This document shows, piece after piece, positions 1 through 9,504 of a stretch of 64,000 bases of DNA. A program made the translations under genes and the position numbers. How positions within the stretch are numbered: the stretch's first letter is position 1; every line of letters begins with the position of its first letter. Below the pieces are notes generated by a model. It had not been told where the DNA came from, ran no database searches, and saw only the letters and a program-made list of their open reading frames with translations. Origin of the DNA: an uncultured Paracoccaceae bacterium (GTDB taxonomy: Bacteria; Pseudomonadota; Alphaproteobacteria; Rhodobacterales; Rhodobacteraceae); the NCBI GenBank assembly GCA_937864535.1, contig CALMJS010000018.1, forward strand, positions 186,001-250,000, in the 5' to 3' direction.

Positions 1-109
1 GCCGCAGGGTTTTTCCCACACGGCCCCGGCTGCTGGCCAGCACGCCCCAGACGACCGCCACAAGCACGAGGCCCAGATAGAGAAAGCGAAGAAGGTCCGA
101 GTGATCCAT
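1..109 (-). CDS. Membrane-protein N-terminus, cut by window edge
   Basis: The ATG lies at 107-109 and the frame runs off the left edge, leaving 36 codons. The visible part is a short polar start, one hydrophobic segment (about residues 5-25) and a basic stretch ending in KTLR. This resembles the N-terminal anchor of the short membrane-bound clan AA aspartic proteases (TIGR02281 type) common in Rhodobacteraceae, but the catalytic part is outside the window, so the family is a guess. It lies upstream of marC on the same strand: marC ends at 126, 17 bases before this start codon. Confidence 0.45.
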   Translation of the reverse strand, partial: MDHSDLLRFLYLGLVLVAVVWGVLASSRGRVGKTLR

Positions 110-125
110 AGCCTTTATGTAGGGA

Positions 126-746
126 TCAGCCGCCGAAACCGGAAGTCCGCAGCCCGTCGAGAATGAACTGAATCGCCAAAGCGGCCAGGAGCATCCCTAA
201 CAATCGCGTGACCACATTGACGCCCACCCGTCCCAGGGCGCGTTCAAGCCAGTGCGAGGCCAAGAACAGGGCAAACACGATCGCCAGCACCGAGAGCATC
301 ACGCCGATGACCGAGGCAAAGCCAATCAGCCCCGGCATCTGGTCCGTCAGCAGGATCATCGAGGCAATCGCCCCGGGTCCGGCTATCAGCGGGATGGCAA
401 TCGGAAACACCGAAGGGTCATCCACATGGTCAAGCTCGGCATCGTCGGCCTGACTCTTGCGCCGGGTCTGGCGTTTCTGGAACAGCATTTCCAGCGCGGT
501 CAGAAACAGCAAGACCCCGCCCGCGATGCGAAAGGCGGACATGGAGATACCGACAAAGCCCAAGAGCGCCTCGCCAAAGATGGCGAAGATAAACAGGATG
601 ATCGCCGCCGTCAGGCAGGAGCGCAGCGCGATGGCCCGCCGCTGCGCCGCGCTGGCCCCGGCGGTCAGCGCCACAAAGAGCGGCGTCAAGCCGATCGGAT
701 CGATGATCACGAAGAGGGTGGTAAAAGCGGTCAGGAGCACAGTCAT
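126..746 (-). CDS. MarC family integral membrane protein (first of two)
   Basis: A 206-residue, six-helix-type membrane protein of the MarC/UPF0056 family. It shows both family signatures: a DPIGLTPLF motif around residues 16-24 and an FPIAIPLIAGPGAI motif around 113-126, in the two pseudo-repeated halves. The family was once tied to multiple antibiotic resistance, but its substrate is not established. The start at 746 is preferred over an upstream in-frame start because the first transmembrane helix begins right after it and a GGAA lies about 8 bases upstream. A second, diverged MarC gene sits at 42196-42819, so the genome keeps at least two paralogues. Confidence 0.88.
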   Translation of the reverse strand: MTVLLTAFTTLFVIIDPIGLTPLFVALTAGASAAQRRAIALRSCLTAAIILFIFAIFGEALLGFVGISMSAFRIAGGVLLFLTALEMLFQKRQTRRKSQADDAELDHVDDPSVFPIAIPLIAGPGAIASMILLTDQMPGLIGFASVIGVMLSVLAIVFALFLASHWLERALGRVGVNVVTRLLGMLLAALAIQFILDGLRTSGFGG

Positions 747-780
747 CGGGCATTCCGTTCGTAAAATCCGGGGGCGCGGC

Positions 781-845
781 AGGGGGCTCTGCCCCCTCTG
801 GCCTTTGGCCATTCACCCCCGGGATATTTTCGGCACAAAGGCAAG
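781..845. repeat. Dispersed intergenic repeat, copy 1
   Basis: Between marC and the dipeptidase gene lies a GGGGGC-TCT-GCCCCC hairpin, a second small GGCC-TTT-GGCC hairpin, then the conserved block CCCGGGATATTTTCGG and CACAAAGGCAA. The same skeleton recurs at 6212-6258, 42871-42932, 46502-46635 (two opposed copies) and 55529-55582. It is always in intergenic DNA, usually at 3' ends of genes. Confidence 0.8.
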
Positions 846-868
846 AAGTGCCCGGTTGATCGGGGTCG

Positions 869-2239
869 TTACGACAGGGCGTTCAAGATCCGGGCCCAGC
901 TGCGGATGCCTTTGTGGAAGCTGCGCAGATCGTATTTTTCGTTCGGGGAGTGGATGGAATCGTCCTCGAGGGCAAAGCCGATCAGCATGGAATCCATGTC
1001 GAGAATGGTTTTGAAGTAGCCCGCCACCGGGATGGATCCGCCAGAGCCGGTATAGGCCGCCGGGTTTGGCCATTCGTCCGACAGCGCCGTCCGGGCGGCC
1101 TCGAACGCGGGGTTCGAGGTCGCCATGACACTGGCGGGACCTGCGCCGTGGTCCTTAAAGCTCGCGCTGCAATCGGCGGGGAGTTGCGCCTGCACCCATT
1201 TTTGGAAGTTTTCGCGGATTTTCAGCGGGTCCTGAGTGCCGACGAGCCGGAAGCTGATTTTCGCGCTGGCCTGTGCGGGAAGCACGGTTTTAAAGCCCTC
1301 GCCCGCGTAACCGCCCGCGATGCCGTTTACCTCGGCGGTGGGGCGGGCCCAGATCTGTTCGAGGACGGTTTTGTCGCGTTCGCCTGCAGGGACCGAGAGG
1401 CCGACCTCGGCCAGATAGGCCGCGCCGTCAAACCCGAGGGCCTCCCACTGGGCGCGCAGATCGTCGCTGAGGTCCGGCACGCCCTCGTAGAAATCGGGGA
1501 TGGTCACGCGGCCCATGTCATCATGCAGATTGGCGCAGATGTTCGACAGGACGCGGATCGGGTTCATGGCGGGTCCGCCATACATGCCGGAGTGCAGGTC
1601 CTTGGACGCGGCGTGGATGGTGACCTCCTGGCCGAGGAGACCGCGCAGCATGGTGGTGATGGCTGGCGTGTCGGCGTCAAAGAGATCGGTGTCGCAGATC
1701 AGGGCGACATCGGCGGCCAACTCGGCGGCATTGTCGCGCAGGAAGGGCACCAGCGAGGGCGAGCCGGATTCTTCTTCGCCCTCGAGAAAAATCGTTATTT
1801 TGCAGGGGAGTGCGCCGTTTTCCGCCACAAAGGCGCGGCAGGCCTCGATGAAGGTCATCAATTGGCCCTTGTCGTCCGAGGCGCCGCGGGCGCGGATGAC
1901 CTTGCCCTTGGCAGTGTCTTCGAGGGCGGGGTCAAAGGGGTCACGGTGCCATAGCGACAGCGGGTCCACGGGTTGCACGTCGTAATGCCCGTAGAACAGC
2001 ACGTGGGTTCCGCCGCTGCCACCATGGGCGACGACCATCGGGTGACCCGGTGTGGGGCGCGACGAGGCCTCGAAGCCAAGGCCGCGCAGATCGTTGACCA
2101 ACCAGTCCGCCGCGCGGGCACAGTCCGGTCTATAGGCGGGATCGGTGCTGATCGAGGGGATGCGCAGCAACTCTAGCAGCCGATCAACGGCAGAACCGAG
2201 GTCGGAATCGATACGGGACAAGACGGTGTCGAGGGTCAT
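869..2239 (-). CDS. M20 family metallopeptidase (dipeptidase-like)
   Basis: 456 residues, the usual length for ArgE/DapE/CPG2-type M20 dipeptidases. Cytosolic, with no signal peptide. The di-zinc centre is visible: a GHYDVQP motif (His and Asp ligands), an RGASDDKGQ motif (bridging Asp), a GEEESGS motif (catalytic base and ligand Glu pair) and a late His in the SIHSPNEKYD motif. A dimerisation insertion lies in the middle, after an LHSGMYGG motif. The ATG at 2239 has an AAGGA 8 bases upstream, so 10 extra in-frame codons further upstream are rejected. The exact substrate (dipeptide or N-acyl amino acid) cannot be told from sequence. It is divergent from hemA, with 182 bases between the starts. 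Confidence 0.9.
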   Translation of the reverse strand: MTLDTVLSRIDSDLGSAVDRLLELLRIPSISTDPAYRPDCARAADWLVNDLRGLGFEASSRPTPGHPMVVAHGGSGGTHVLFYGHYDVQPVDPLSLWHRDPFDPALEDTAKGKVIRARGASDDKGQLMTFIEACRAFVAENGALPCKITIFLEGEEESGSPSLVPFLRDNAAELAADVALICDTDLFDADTPAITTMLRGLLGQEVTIHAASKDLHSGMYGGPAMNPIRVLSNICANLHDDMGRVTIPDFYEGVPDLSDDLRAQWEALGFDGAAYLAEVGLSVPAGERDKTVLEQIWARPTAEVNGIAGGYAGEGFKTVLPAQASAKISFRLVGTQDPLKIRENFQKWVQAQLPADCSASFKDHGAGPASVMATSNPAFEAARTALSDEWPNPAAYTGSGGSIPVAGYFKTILDMDSMLIGFALEDDSIHSPNEKYDLRSFHKGIRSWARILNALS

Positions 2240-2421
2240 GGGGCATCCTTTGTGTTTCCGATCGGACACTAAGCGACTGTTTGTCCCTGTCCAGAGGGCG
2301 TGATGTGCAAAAATGGGCCAGGGGCGTCAAAAGGTAGCGTATTGTTCCGCAAGAGCGATCACTATAAGACCCCTCGAACCCGCCGTTACGAGACTCATCG
2401 ACTGAGCCGAAGGAATTGCCC

Positions 2422-3645
2422 GTGGATTATAACGCCCAACTGGACTCTGCCATCGCAAAACTGCACGAAGAAGGTCGCTATCGGACCTTTATCGATATCG
2501 AGCGGCAAAAGGGACAATATCCCCACGCGACCTGGCGCAAGACAGACGGGACCGAAAAGCCGATCACCGTCTGGTGCGGCAATGATTATCTGGGCATGGG
2601 CCAGCACCCGGTCGTGCTGGCAGCCATGCATGACGCGCTCGAGGCCACAGGGGCCGGGTCCGGCGGGACCCGCAATATCAGCGGGACCACGGTCTATCAT
2701 AAACGGCTCGAGGCCGAGCTGGCCGACCTGCACCAGAAAGAGGCGGCGCTGCTGTTCACCAGCGCCTATGTCGCCAATGATGCGACGCTGTCGACGCTGC
2801 CGAAATTGTTCCCCGGCCTGATCACCTATTCGGATGAATTGAACCACGCCTCTATGATCGAGGGTATTCGCCGCAATGGCGGGGCCAAGCGGGTGTTCAA
2901 GCATAACGATCTGGCCGATTTGCGGGCCAAACTGATGGCCGACGATCCGGCCGCGCCGAAACTGATCGCCTTTGAGTCGGTCTATTCGATGGACGGCGAC
3001 TTTGGCCCGATTCGCGAACTCTGTGATCTGGCAGAGGAATTCGGTGCCTTGACCTATCTGGACGAGGTTCACGCGGTCGGAATGTATGGCCCGCGCGGCG
3101 GCGGCGTTGCAGAACGCGACGGGCTGTTGCATCGGATCGACATCGTCAACGGCACGCTGGGCAAGGCCTTTGGGGTGCATGGCGGCTATATCGCGGCCTC
3201 TGCGCGGATGTGCGATGCCATTCGGTCCTATGCGCCCGGCTTTATCTTTACGACGTCGTTGCCGCCTGTGGTGGCAGCAGGGGCTGCGGCCTCTGTCGCG
3301 CATCTGAAAACGGATACCGCGCTGCGCGAGCTGCATCAGGAGCGCGCAGCGGTGTTGAAAATGCGGCTCAAGGCGGCAGGCCTGCCGATTATCGATCACG
3401 GATCGCATATCGTTCCGGTGATCGTTGGCGATCCGGTTCACACCAAGAAACTGTCGGACATGCTGCTAGAGCACTTTGGTATCTATGTGCAGCCGATCAA
3501 CTTTCCGACGGTTCCGCGTGGAACCGAGCGGCTGCGGTTTACGCCGTCGCCGGTGCACGGCCCGCGGGAAATGGATCATCTGGTTGGCGCGATGGATCAG
3601 CTGTGGTCGCACTGTGCGCTGAATCGCGCCGAAATCGCCTGTTAA
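2422..3645 (+). CDS. hemA: 5-aminolevulinate synthase
   Basis: A PLP enzyme that condenses glycine with succinyl-CoA to 5-aminolevulinate, the first step of tetrapyrrole synthesis in alphaproteobacteria (C4 pathway). It has 407 residues, the same length as the Rhodobacter enzyme. Visible features: [12 protein letters not shown] near the N-terminus, the glycine-binding [18 protein letters not shown] (PLP ring aspartate) and the Schiff-base lysine K248 in NGTLGKAFG. The GTG at 2422 is chosen because AAGGAA ends 6 bases before it; an in-frame TTG at 2416 is too close to that site. A weak sigma70-like pair (TTGTTC at 2342-2347, TATAAG at 2363-2368, 15-base spacing) lies upstream. Confidence 0.97.
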   Translation: MDYNAQLDSAIAKLHEEGRYRTFIDIERQKGQYPHATWRKTDGTEKPITVWCGNDYLGMGQHPVVLAAMHDALEATGAGSGGTRNISGTTVYHKRLEAELADLHQKEAALLFTSAYVANDATLSTLPKLFPGLITYSDELNHASMIEGIRRNGGAKRVFKHNDLADLRAKLMADDPAAPKLIAFESVYSMDGDFGPIRELCDLAEEFGALTYLDEVHAVGMYGPRGGGVAERDGLLHRIDIVNGTLGKAFGVHGGYIAASARMCDAIRSYAPGFIFTTSLPPVVAAGAAASVAHLKTDTALRELHQERAAVLKMRLKAAGLPIIDHGSHIVPVIVGDPVHTKKLSDMLLEHFGIYVQPINFPTVPRGTERLRFTPSPVHGPREMDHLVGAMDQLWSHCALNRAEIAC

Positions 3646-3758
3646 TCTTTTTCTGCTGATGCACCATAGTCGCGGGTATGTTACGGCCAGACAAGGCGAC
3701 GTGATCGGTACGAATCGTACCTGCGGCGCTGTCAACGTTGAGGCGATGGGACAGCCTA

Positions 3759-4958
3759 ATGATTGGGAAAGGCTTCAGACGTAAGCCGGTCAAGGAAGTG
3801 GTCGAAACCACCGGTTTTGACGCCTTTGAGGTCAGGCTCGGGGATGCGCTGCGGGGCGAACGGGCAACGCTGGGCAAGAGCTTGCTTGACGTTCAGCGCG
3901 AGCTCAAGATCAAGGCGGCCTACATCGCCGCGATCGAAAATGCGGACCCCACTGCCTTTGATACCCCCGGTTTTATCGCCGGGTATGTTCGGTCCTATGC
4001 GCGCTATCTGAATTTGGACCCGGAATGGGCCTTTGAGACATTTTGCCGGGAGAGCGGTTTTGCGACCGCCCATGGCATGTCGCCTGCAGCCTCGGCGGTG
4101 AAACCCAAGCGCGAAGAGAGCTTTGCCACCGCAAATCGCGATATCTTTGCCTCGCCGTCGACCCCGTTTATCCCCGGGCACGAAAGTATGCTGGCCAAGA
4201 TTCAGCCGGGTGCGGTCGGTTCGGTCATGATACTGGCGCTGCTGGTGGGCGGTCTGGGCTTTGGCGGGTGGAACATCCTCAAAGAGGTGCAGAAGGTTCA
4301 GTTCGCGCCGGTCGAGAATACGCCGGTCGTGGTGGCCGATCTTGACCCGCTGGCCGGTGTTGACGTCGAGGCGAGGGACGCCGGCGTTGCGATGGCCGCA
4401 TTCGAGGCACCGGCAACCGAGGCCTTTGATCGGAGCTTCCGTCCGCAGGCGCTGGACGTACCGGTGCTGATTGCGCGAGACGGCCCGATTTCGGCGCTCG
4501 ATCCGGCGACGATTGGCGCGCTGGCTCCGGAGGTCGATGCCGAGGCCGCGATGATCGCATCCGTGGTCGGGACAGAACAGGCCCAGCCTGTCGCCGCTGC
4601 TGTCCAGGTCACCGAGGGGCCTGCGCCGGAGTTGGTGATGGTCGCAGTGCGTCCGGCATGGGTCCGCGTCACCGCCTCTGACGGGTCGGTGATTTTTGAA
4701 GGGATCATGGCCGCTGGCGCGCAATGGGAAGTGCCGCAGACCGAAGAACCGGCTACAGTGCGGGTCGGTGAATCCGGCGCAGTCTACATGAACATCAATG
4801 GTGTGCCTTATGGTCCGGTCGGTGAGCGTGGTGTCGTGACGGCGAATTTGGCACTGGATGCCGATCAGTTGGTCCAAACCTATCAGGTCGCCGATATCGC
4901 CGCGGATCAGGATTTGGCGCGCGTCGTGAATGTCGCGCAGGCGCAAGTCTCGCAATAA
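3759..4958 (+). CDS. RodZ-like helix-turn-helix membrane protein (DUF4115)
   Basis: 399 residues. A Xre/RodZ-type helix-turn-helix fold occupies about residues 22-95 (GKSLLDVQRELKI, then YIAAIENADPTAFD and FIAGYVRSYARYL). A polar linker follows, then one transmembrane helix near 153-172 (SVMILALLVGGLGFGGW), a long acidic low-complexity region, and a C-terminal periplasmic DUF4115 beta domain (about 300-375). RodZ links MreB to the wall-elongation machinery, and this architecture matches. The gene lies immediately upstream of ispG, with 93 bases between them that include a CGCCCC/GGGGCG hairpin at 4989-5008. This gene order is common in alphaproteobacteria. The ATG at 3759 is preferred over an upstream TTG, but its ribosome site is weak. 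Confidence 0.82.
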   Translation: MIGKGFRRKPVKEVVETTGFDAFEVRLGDALRGERATLGKSLLDVQRELKIKAAYIAAIENADPTAFDTPGFIAGYVRSYARYLNLDPEWAFETFCRESGFATAHGMSPAASAVKPKREESFATANRDIFASPSTPFIPGHESMLAKIQPGAVGSVMILALLVGGLGFGGWNILKEVQKVQFAPVENTPVVVADLDPLAGVDVEARDAGVAMAAFEAPATEAFDRSFRPQALDVPVLIARDGPISALDPATIGALAPEVDAEAAMIASVVGTEQAQPVAAAVQVTEGPAPELVMVAVRPAWVRVTASDGSVIFEGIMAAGAQWEVPQTEEPATVRVGESGAVYMNINGVPYGPVGERGVVTANLALDADQLVQTYQVADIAADQDLARVVNVAQAQVSQ

Positions 4959-5051
4959 ACCGTCCGCACAAAATCGCGAAAAGCCGCTCGCCCCGTTGTC
5001 TTGGGGCGGCGTCGCCTTTAGGTAGGGCGCAGGCTGTAGCAGAGGTGTGCG

Positions 5052-6176
5052 ATGTCTCACAATCCCGTTCGTCCCTGGCGTAATATCGAGCGCAGGAAGT
5101 CCCGCCAGATCATGGTCGGCTCCGTGCCAGTCGGTGGCGACGCGCCGATCACCGTGCAAACGATGACGAACACATTGACCCATGACGTCAAGGCGACGCT
5201 GGATCAAATCATCCGCTCTGCCGAAGCAGGGGCGGATATCGTCCGGGTGTCTGTGCCGGACGTCGAATCCTCTGCGGCCTTGCGCGAAATCTGCCGCGAG
5301 AGCCCGGTGCCGATCGTGGCGGACATCCATTTCCATTACAAACGGGGGATCGAAGCTGCCGAGGCAGGCGCGGCCTGTTTGCGGATCAATCCGGGCAATA
5401 TCGGCGATGAAAAGCGGGTCAAAGAGGTGATCAAGGCCGCCCGCGATCACGGGTGTTCGATCCGGATCGGCGTGAACGCAGGGTCGCTGGAAAAGCACCT
5501 GCTGGAAAAATATGGCGAGCCAACGCCAGATGCGATGGTTGAGAGCGGTCTGGAACATATCAAGATCCTACAGGACAATGATTTCCACGAGTTTAAGATC
5601 AGCTGTAAAGCCTCGGATGTATTCATGGCGGCGGCGGCCTATCAAATGCTGGCGGAGGCCACCGATGCGCCGATCCATCTGGGAATTACCGAGGCTGGCG
5701 GTTTGATGTCGGGCACGATCAAATCGGCGATTGGCTTGGGTAATTTGCTATGGATGGGGATTGGTGACACGATCCGCGTCAGCCTCTCGGCCGATCCGGT
5801 GGAAGAGGTGAAGGTCGGCTACGAGATTCTCAAATCGCTAGGTCTGCGGCATCGGGGTGTGAATATTATCTCTTGTCCGTCCTGCGCGCGCCAAGGGTTC
5901 GATGTGATCAAGACGGTCGAGATTCTCGAAAAACGATTGGCGCATATAAAAACGCCGATGAGCCTGTCGATCATCGGTTGCGTGGTGAACGGACCGGGTG
6001 AGGCGCTGATGACCGATGTCGGCTTTACCGGCGGCGGTGCGGGAGCCGGTATGGTCTATCTGGCGGGCAAGCAGAGCCACAAGCTCGGGAACGAGCAGAT
6101 GGTCGAGCATATCGTCGAGCAGGTCGAAAAAAAGGCAGCTGAACTGGATGCAGCCGCCGCCAACGACGGGGAATGA
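5052..6176 (+). CDS. ispG: 4-hydroxy-3-methylbut-2-enyl diphosphate synthase
   Basis: IspG (GcpE) converts 2-C-methyl-erythritol-2,4-cyclodiphosphate to HMBPP in the non-mevalonate isoprenoid pathway, using a [4Fe-4S] cluster. It has 374 residues, the standard short bacterial form. The N-terminal TIM-barrel half carries [12 protein letters not shown]. The C-terminal half holds the cluster ligands: two cysteines in [11 protein letters not shown], and the third cysteine with the nearby glutamate in [10 protein letters not shown]. It is followed by a strong bidirectional hairpin at 6177-6200. Cytosolic. Identity is secure. Confidence 0.97.
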   Translation: MSHNPVRPWRNIERRKSRQIMVGSVPVGGDAPITVQTMTNTLTHDVKATLDQIIRSAEAGADIVRVSVPDVESSAALREICRESPVPIVADIHFHYKRGIEAAEAGAACLRINPGNIGDEKRVKEVIKAARDHGCSIRIGVNAGSLEKHLLEKYGEPTPDAMVESGLEHIKILQDNDFHEFKISCKASDVFMAAAAYQMLAEATDAPIHLGITEAGGLMSGTIKSAIGLGNLLWMGIGDTIRVSLSADPVEEVKVGYEILKSLGLRHRGVNIISCPSCARQGFDVIKTVEILEKRLAHIKTPMSLSIIGCVVNGPGEALMTDVGFTGGGAGAGMVYLAGKQSHKLGNEQMVEHIVEQVEKKAAELDAAAANDGE

Positions 6177-6200
6177 AAAAGGGTCCGATTGGACCCTTTT
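6177..6200. terminator. Bidirectional intrinsic terminator, ispG / dsbA-like
   Basis: A perfect 10-bp stem, AAAAGGGTCC and GGACCCTTTT around a GATT loop, starts right after the ispG stop. The A-run and T-run flank both sides, so it can end ispG on the plus strand and the DsbA-like gene on the minus strand. Confidence 0.85.
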
Positions 6201-6211
6201 GACCTGAAGGT

Positions 6212-6258
6212 CTCGGGGCTCTGCCCCGAACCCCGGGATATTTAGTGCACAAAGGCAG
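6212..6258. repeat. Dispersed intergenic repeat, copy 2
   Basis: A short copy: a CGGGGC-TCT-GCCCCG hairpin, then CCCCGGGATATTTAG and CACAAAGGCA. It lies directly after the ispG terminator and abuts the DsbA-like stop codon. Confidence 0.75.
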
Positions 6259-6260
6259 GG

Positions 6261-7010
6261 TCAGTCGGCGCGTTGTTCGGCGACGATGGCCTGCATCTGG
6301 TCGAGCGGGACGTAGCCGCGGACCATCTGATCCTCGATGACGAAAGTCGGGGTGCCGGTGATTTGCAGCGTTTGCGCGAGCTGCATATTCGCCTGCAGGA
6401 CGGCGGTGACCTCAGCACTATCCATTTGGGCGATGATTGGCGCGGGATCGAGGCCGAAGGTGGTCGCCACGTCGGTCAGGGTTTCGGCGGTGATGTCCGA
6501 GCGCAGGCCCATCAGTGTGTCGTGCACCAGTTTGTAGGCGTCATTGCCGGCGACCTGCTGGACGGCGATGGCAAAGCGGGCGGCGAGGGTGGATTGGTCG
6601 CCGAGGATCGGGAACTCTTTTATCACGAAACGGATATTTCCGTCGCTGCCGAGGAGCTGTTCGACCTCGGGGAAGGCGCGTTTGCAGTAGCCGCAGCGGT
6701 AATCCATGAATTCGACCACGGTGATGTCGCCGTCGGGGTTGCCGCCGATATAGGAGAAACCATCGTTCATGATGGCGTCGGCATTGTCGGTCGCCAGCTG
6801 TTGGTCCGCCTGAACGGCGGCCTGAGCCTGTTTCTGGTCAAGGATGGCGATCGCCTCCATCAGGACCTCGGGGTTGTCGAGCAGGTACTGGCGGACCTCG
6901 GCGCGGAAGGCGTCGCGTTCCCCGTCGGACATGGCGGTCAGGTCTGTCGCCATGGCGGGGGCTGTCGAGACCAGGAGGCCAAGGATCAGGGCGAGGGGAA
7001 GGCGTTTCAT
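6261..7010 (-). CDS. DsbA family thiol:disulfide oxidoreductase (exported)
   Basis: 249 residues with a Sec signal peptide (MKRLPLALILGLLVSTAPAMA; cleavage near residue 21). A helical lead follows (about 30-85), then a thioredoxin fold with the active site C106-G-Y-C109 and a cis-proline motif TGTPTF near the C-terminus. CGYC with a helical N-extension is typical of the BdbD/ScsC-like DsbA branch rather than E. coli DsbA (CPHC), so oxidation or isomerisation of periplasmic disulfides is likely; the partner is unknown. The ATG at 7010 follows a good GGAGA site. It is divergent from the aminotransferase gene. Confidence 0.88.
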   Translation of the reverse strand: MKRLPLALILGLLVSTAPAMATDLTAMSDGERDAFRAEVRQYLLDNPEVLMEAIAILDQKQAQAAVQADQQLATDNADAIMNDGFSYIGGNPDGDITVVEFMDYRCGYCKRAFPEVEQLLGSDGNIRFVIKEFPILGDQSTLAARFAIAVQQVAGNDAYKLVHDTLMGLRSDITAETLTDVATTFGLDPAPIIAQMDSAEVTAVLQANMQLAQTLQITGTPTFVIEDQMVRGYVPLDQMQAIVAEQRAD

Positions 7011-7135
7011 ATATGTCTCCACATTTCGGCAGAACAGTTCTGCACATCCTGATCACGATGCCAAGCCCCCCGATTGACGCGGGGCCGGGGCGCGGGCAAA
7101 CAGGGCCAGTTGCAAAAGACCATAAGAGGCGCGGG

Positions 7136-8296
7136 ATGCGGAGTTCAAGGCGCGGGGCGGTAGATCCCTTTATCGTGATGGATGTGATGGAGGCCGCCCG
7201 CAAGGCGGAGGCCGAGGGGCGCCACATCATTCATATGGAGGTCGGGCAGCCGAGCACCGGGGCGCCGCAGGCAGCGCTGGACAGGCTCGCAGCGGATATG
7301 GCGGCGGGGCCGCTGGGTTATACCGTGGCGCTGGGGCTGCCGGAATTGCGGCAGCGGATCGCGCGGCACTATGGCGAGTGGTACGATGTCGACCTGAATC
7401 CTGAACGGGTTGTGGTCACGGCTGGCGCATCGGGGGCGTTCCTGCTAGCGTTTACGGCGCTGTTCGATACCGGGGATCGGGTTGGACTGGGGGCGCCTTG
7501 CTATCCGTCCTATCGCCAGATTCTGCGGTCGTTTGATATCACGCCGGTGGATATTCCGACGACCCTTGCGTCGCGGTTTCAGCCGCTGCCGCAGGATGTT
7601 GCGGCGCATGATCTGGCCGGGTTGATCGTCGCCTCGCCCGCGAACCCGACCGGCACCATGCTGGGGCGGACCGAGATGGCGCAATTGGCCGAGGCCTGCG
7701 GTGTGGCGGGCGCGGCCTTTGTGTCGGACGAGATCTACCACGGGCTCGACTATGGGCAGCGGCCTGTGTCCGCGGTCCAGGTCACGGACGAGGTCTATGT
7801 GATCAATTCGTTTTCCAAATATTTCAGCATGACCGGCTGGCGGGTCGGCTGGATGGTTGTGCCCGAGGACCACATTCGCATCGTCGAGCGGATCGCGCAG
7901 AACCAGTTCATTTGCCCCAGCCATGCGGCGCAGAAACTGGCGCTCTATGCGATGGATTGTGACGCGGATTTACAAGCGAATATCGCGGTTTATGCCGAAA
8001 ACCGCCGTCTGATGCTCGAGTCGCTGCCAAAGGCCGGATTCACAAAATTCGCGCCGCCCGATGGCGCGTTCTATTTCTACGTCGATGTGTCCGAGTTTAC
8101 CGATGACAGCCTCGCGTTTTCGGCGGAGATTTTGGAAAAGGTCGGCGTCGCGGTGACACCGGGACTGGATTTCGATCAGGCACAGGGCAGCAGATGGCTG
8201 CGGCTGTCCTATGCACGAGGGACAGCGGACATCGCCGAGGGCATGGCCCGTTTGCGTCGTTTTACGCAGGAACGGGGGGCAGTATGCGCCGACTGA
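7136..8296 (+). CDS. Pyridoxal-phosphate aminotransferase, class I/II
   Basis: 386 residues, fold-type I aminotransferase. It shows the ASPANPTG motif (substrate-carboxylate Asn at 170), SDEIYHG (PLP ring Asp and phenolate Tyr) and the Schiff-base lysine K228 in NSFSKYFSMTGWRVG. The amino donor and product cannot be fixed from sequence. The ATG at 7136 has AGAGG 6 bases upstream, while the longer in-frame extension would run into the promoter region shared with the divergent DsbA-like gene. Its last 13 bases overlap the start of the N-acetylmuramoyl-alanine amidase gene, so the two are translationally coupled. Confidence 0.9.
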   Translation: MRSSRRGAVDPFIVMDVMEAARKAEAEGRHIIHMEVGQPSTGAPQAALDRLAADMAAGPLGYTVALGLPELRQRIARHYGEWYDVDLNPERVVVTAGASGAFLLAFTALFDTGDRVGLGAPCYPSYRQILRSFDITPVDIPTTLASRFQPLPQDVAAHDLAGLIVASPANPTGTMLGRTEMAQLAEACGVAGAAFVSDEIYHGLDYGQRPVSAVQVTDEVYVINSFSKYFSMTGWRVGWMVVPEDHIRIVERIAQNQFICPSHAAQKLALYAMDCDADLQANIAVYAENRRLMLESLPKAGFTKFAPPDGAFYFYVDVSEFTDDSLAFSAEILEKVGVAVTPGLDFDQAQGSRWLRLSYARGTADIAEGMARLRRFTQERGAVCAD

Positions 8297-9504
8297 TCGC
8301 GGCCGCCGTGGTGGCGATTGTCGGGACACTGGCGGGGGCGCAGGACTTTAGCGGTCTGGCGCGGCTGGATGTGACCCAGAGCGTGGTGCGGGACGAAGGG
8401 CGCGGCATCGCGTTTGATCTGTATCTGTCGCAGTCTGTGCCGTGGCGGGTGTTCACGCTGGACGAACCGCGTCGATTGGTGATGGATTTCCGCGAGATCG
8501 ACTGGCACGGCGCGAGCAAGGACCAGTTGCTGCAATCCGAACGGGTCGAGGATCTGCGCTTTGGCGCGCTGCGGCCGGGCTGGTCGCGGTTGGTCGTCGA
8601 TCTGGCGCGACCCGTCGTGATTTCGACGGCAGAGATGCAGGTCAACACTGTGGACGGGACGGCGGCTGTCCATGTGGTGATGGACCTTGCGACCGAAGAA
8701 GCCTTTGCCGCCACGGTCGGGGCGCCGCCTGATCCGGGTTGGGACATGTTGCAATCGGTTGACGTGACCGAGGCACCTGCGGAACCGATTGATGACGGTA
8801 TGCTGGTGGTGGCTGTCGATCCGGGACATGGCGGGATTGATCCCGGTGCCGAACGCGGCGGACTGAAAGAGGCCGATGTGATGCTGCAATTGGCCAGTGA
8901 ACTGACCGAGGCGCTGAACCGTGTCGGCGGCATGCGGGCCATCATGACCCGCAAGGTTGATCAGTTTGTCCCGCTCGAAGAGCGTATGACCATTGCCCGT
9001 CTGGCCGGCGCCGATGTGTTTGTGTCGCTGCATGCCGATGCACTGGAGGGCGACGAACTGACCTCGGGGGCGACGGTCTATACTCTCTCGCCCGAGGCGG
9101 CGAATGATGCCTCGAGCCGGATGGCAGAGCGGCATGATCGTGGGGATCTGCTGGCCGGACTGGACCTGTCGGGGCAGGACGATACCGTCGCAACGGTTCT
9201 GATGGACCTGGCCCGGTTGGAGACCGGACCTGCCAGCATCTCGCTGGCCAATACGCTGATCGTGGCGCTGGACGATGCCGGGGCATCGGTGGCCGACACG
9301 CCGCGCCGAGAGGCGGCCTTGGCGGTGCTGAATTCCGCGGATTTTCCGTCTGTTCTGGTCGAGGTCGGGTTCCTGTCGAACGTCAAGGACCGAGAGGCGC
9401 TGCGCCGTCCCGAGGGTCGTGCAAGGATCGCGGCGGGGATTGTGCTGGGGCTGCAACGGTGGGCGGCGGAACAGGCCGCGATTAACGATCTGAAACGGCG
9501 GTAA
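8284..9504 (+). CDS. N-acetylmuramoyl-L-alanine amidase (AMIN + Amidase_3)
   Basis: 406 residues, periplasmic cell-wall hydrolase of the AmiC type that cleaves the amide between MurNAc and the peptide stem, mainly at division. It has a signal peptide (about residues 1-19), an AMIN-like septum-targeting domain (about 25-140), and a zinc amidase domain (about 173-400) with ligands H182 (DPGHGG), E196 and H250 (SLHAD) and the catalytic glutamate E360 in VEVGFLSN. The ATG at 8284 overlaps the aminotransferase end by 13 bases. PBP1A lies nearby beyond the methyltransferase gene, making a small murein-related neighbourhood. Confidence 0.93.
   Translation: MRRLIAAAVVAIVGTLAGAQDFSGLARLDVTQSVVRDEGRGIAFDLYLSQSVPWRVFTLDEPRRLVMDFREIDWHGASKDQLLQSERVEDLRFGALRPGWSRLVVDLARPVVISTAEMQVNTVDGTAAVHVVMDLATEEAFAATVGAPPDPGWDMLQSVDVTEAPAEPIDDGMLVVAVDPGHGGIDPGAERGGLKEADVMLQLASELTEALNRVGGMRAIMTRKVDQFVPLEERMTIARLAGADVFVSLHADALEGDELTSGATVYTLSPEAANDASSRMAERHDRGDLLAGLDLSGQDDTVATVLMDLARLETGPASISLANTLIVALDDAGASVADTPRREAALAVLNSADFPSVLVEVGFLSNVKDREALRRPEGRARIAAGIVLGLQRWAAEQAAINDLKRR

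Noticed and set aside
4989-5008. CGCCCC/GGGGCG hairpin between the RodZ-like gene and ispG as a terminator
   Set aside because: Six-bp stem and no T-run; the two genes are more likely co-transcribed.
3756-5558. A 600-codon minus-strand open frame across the RodZ-like gene and ispG
   Set aside because: Shadow of two well-supported plus-strand genes; Arg/His-rich translation typical of antisense frames in high-GC DNA.
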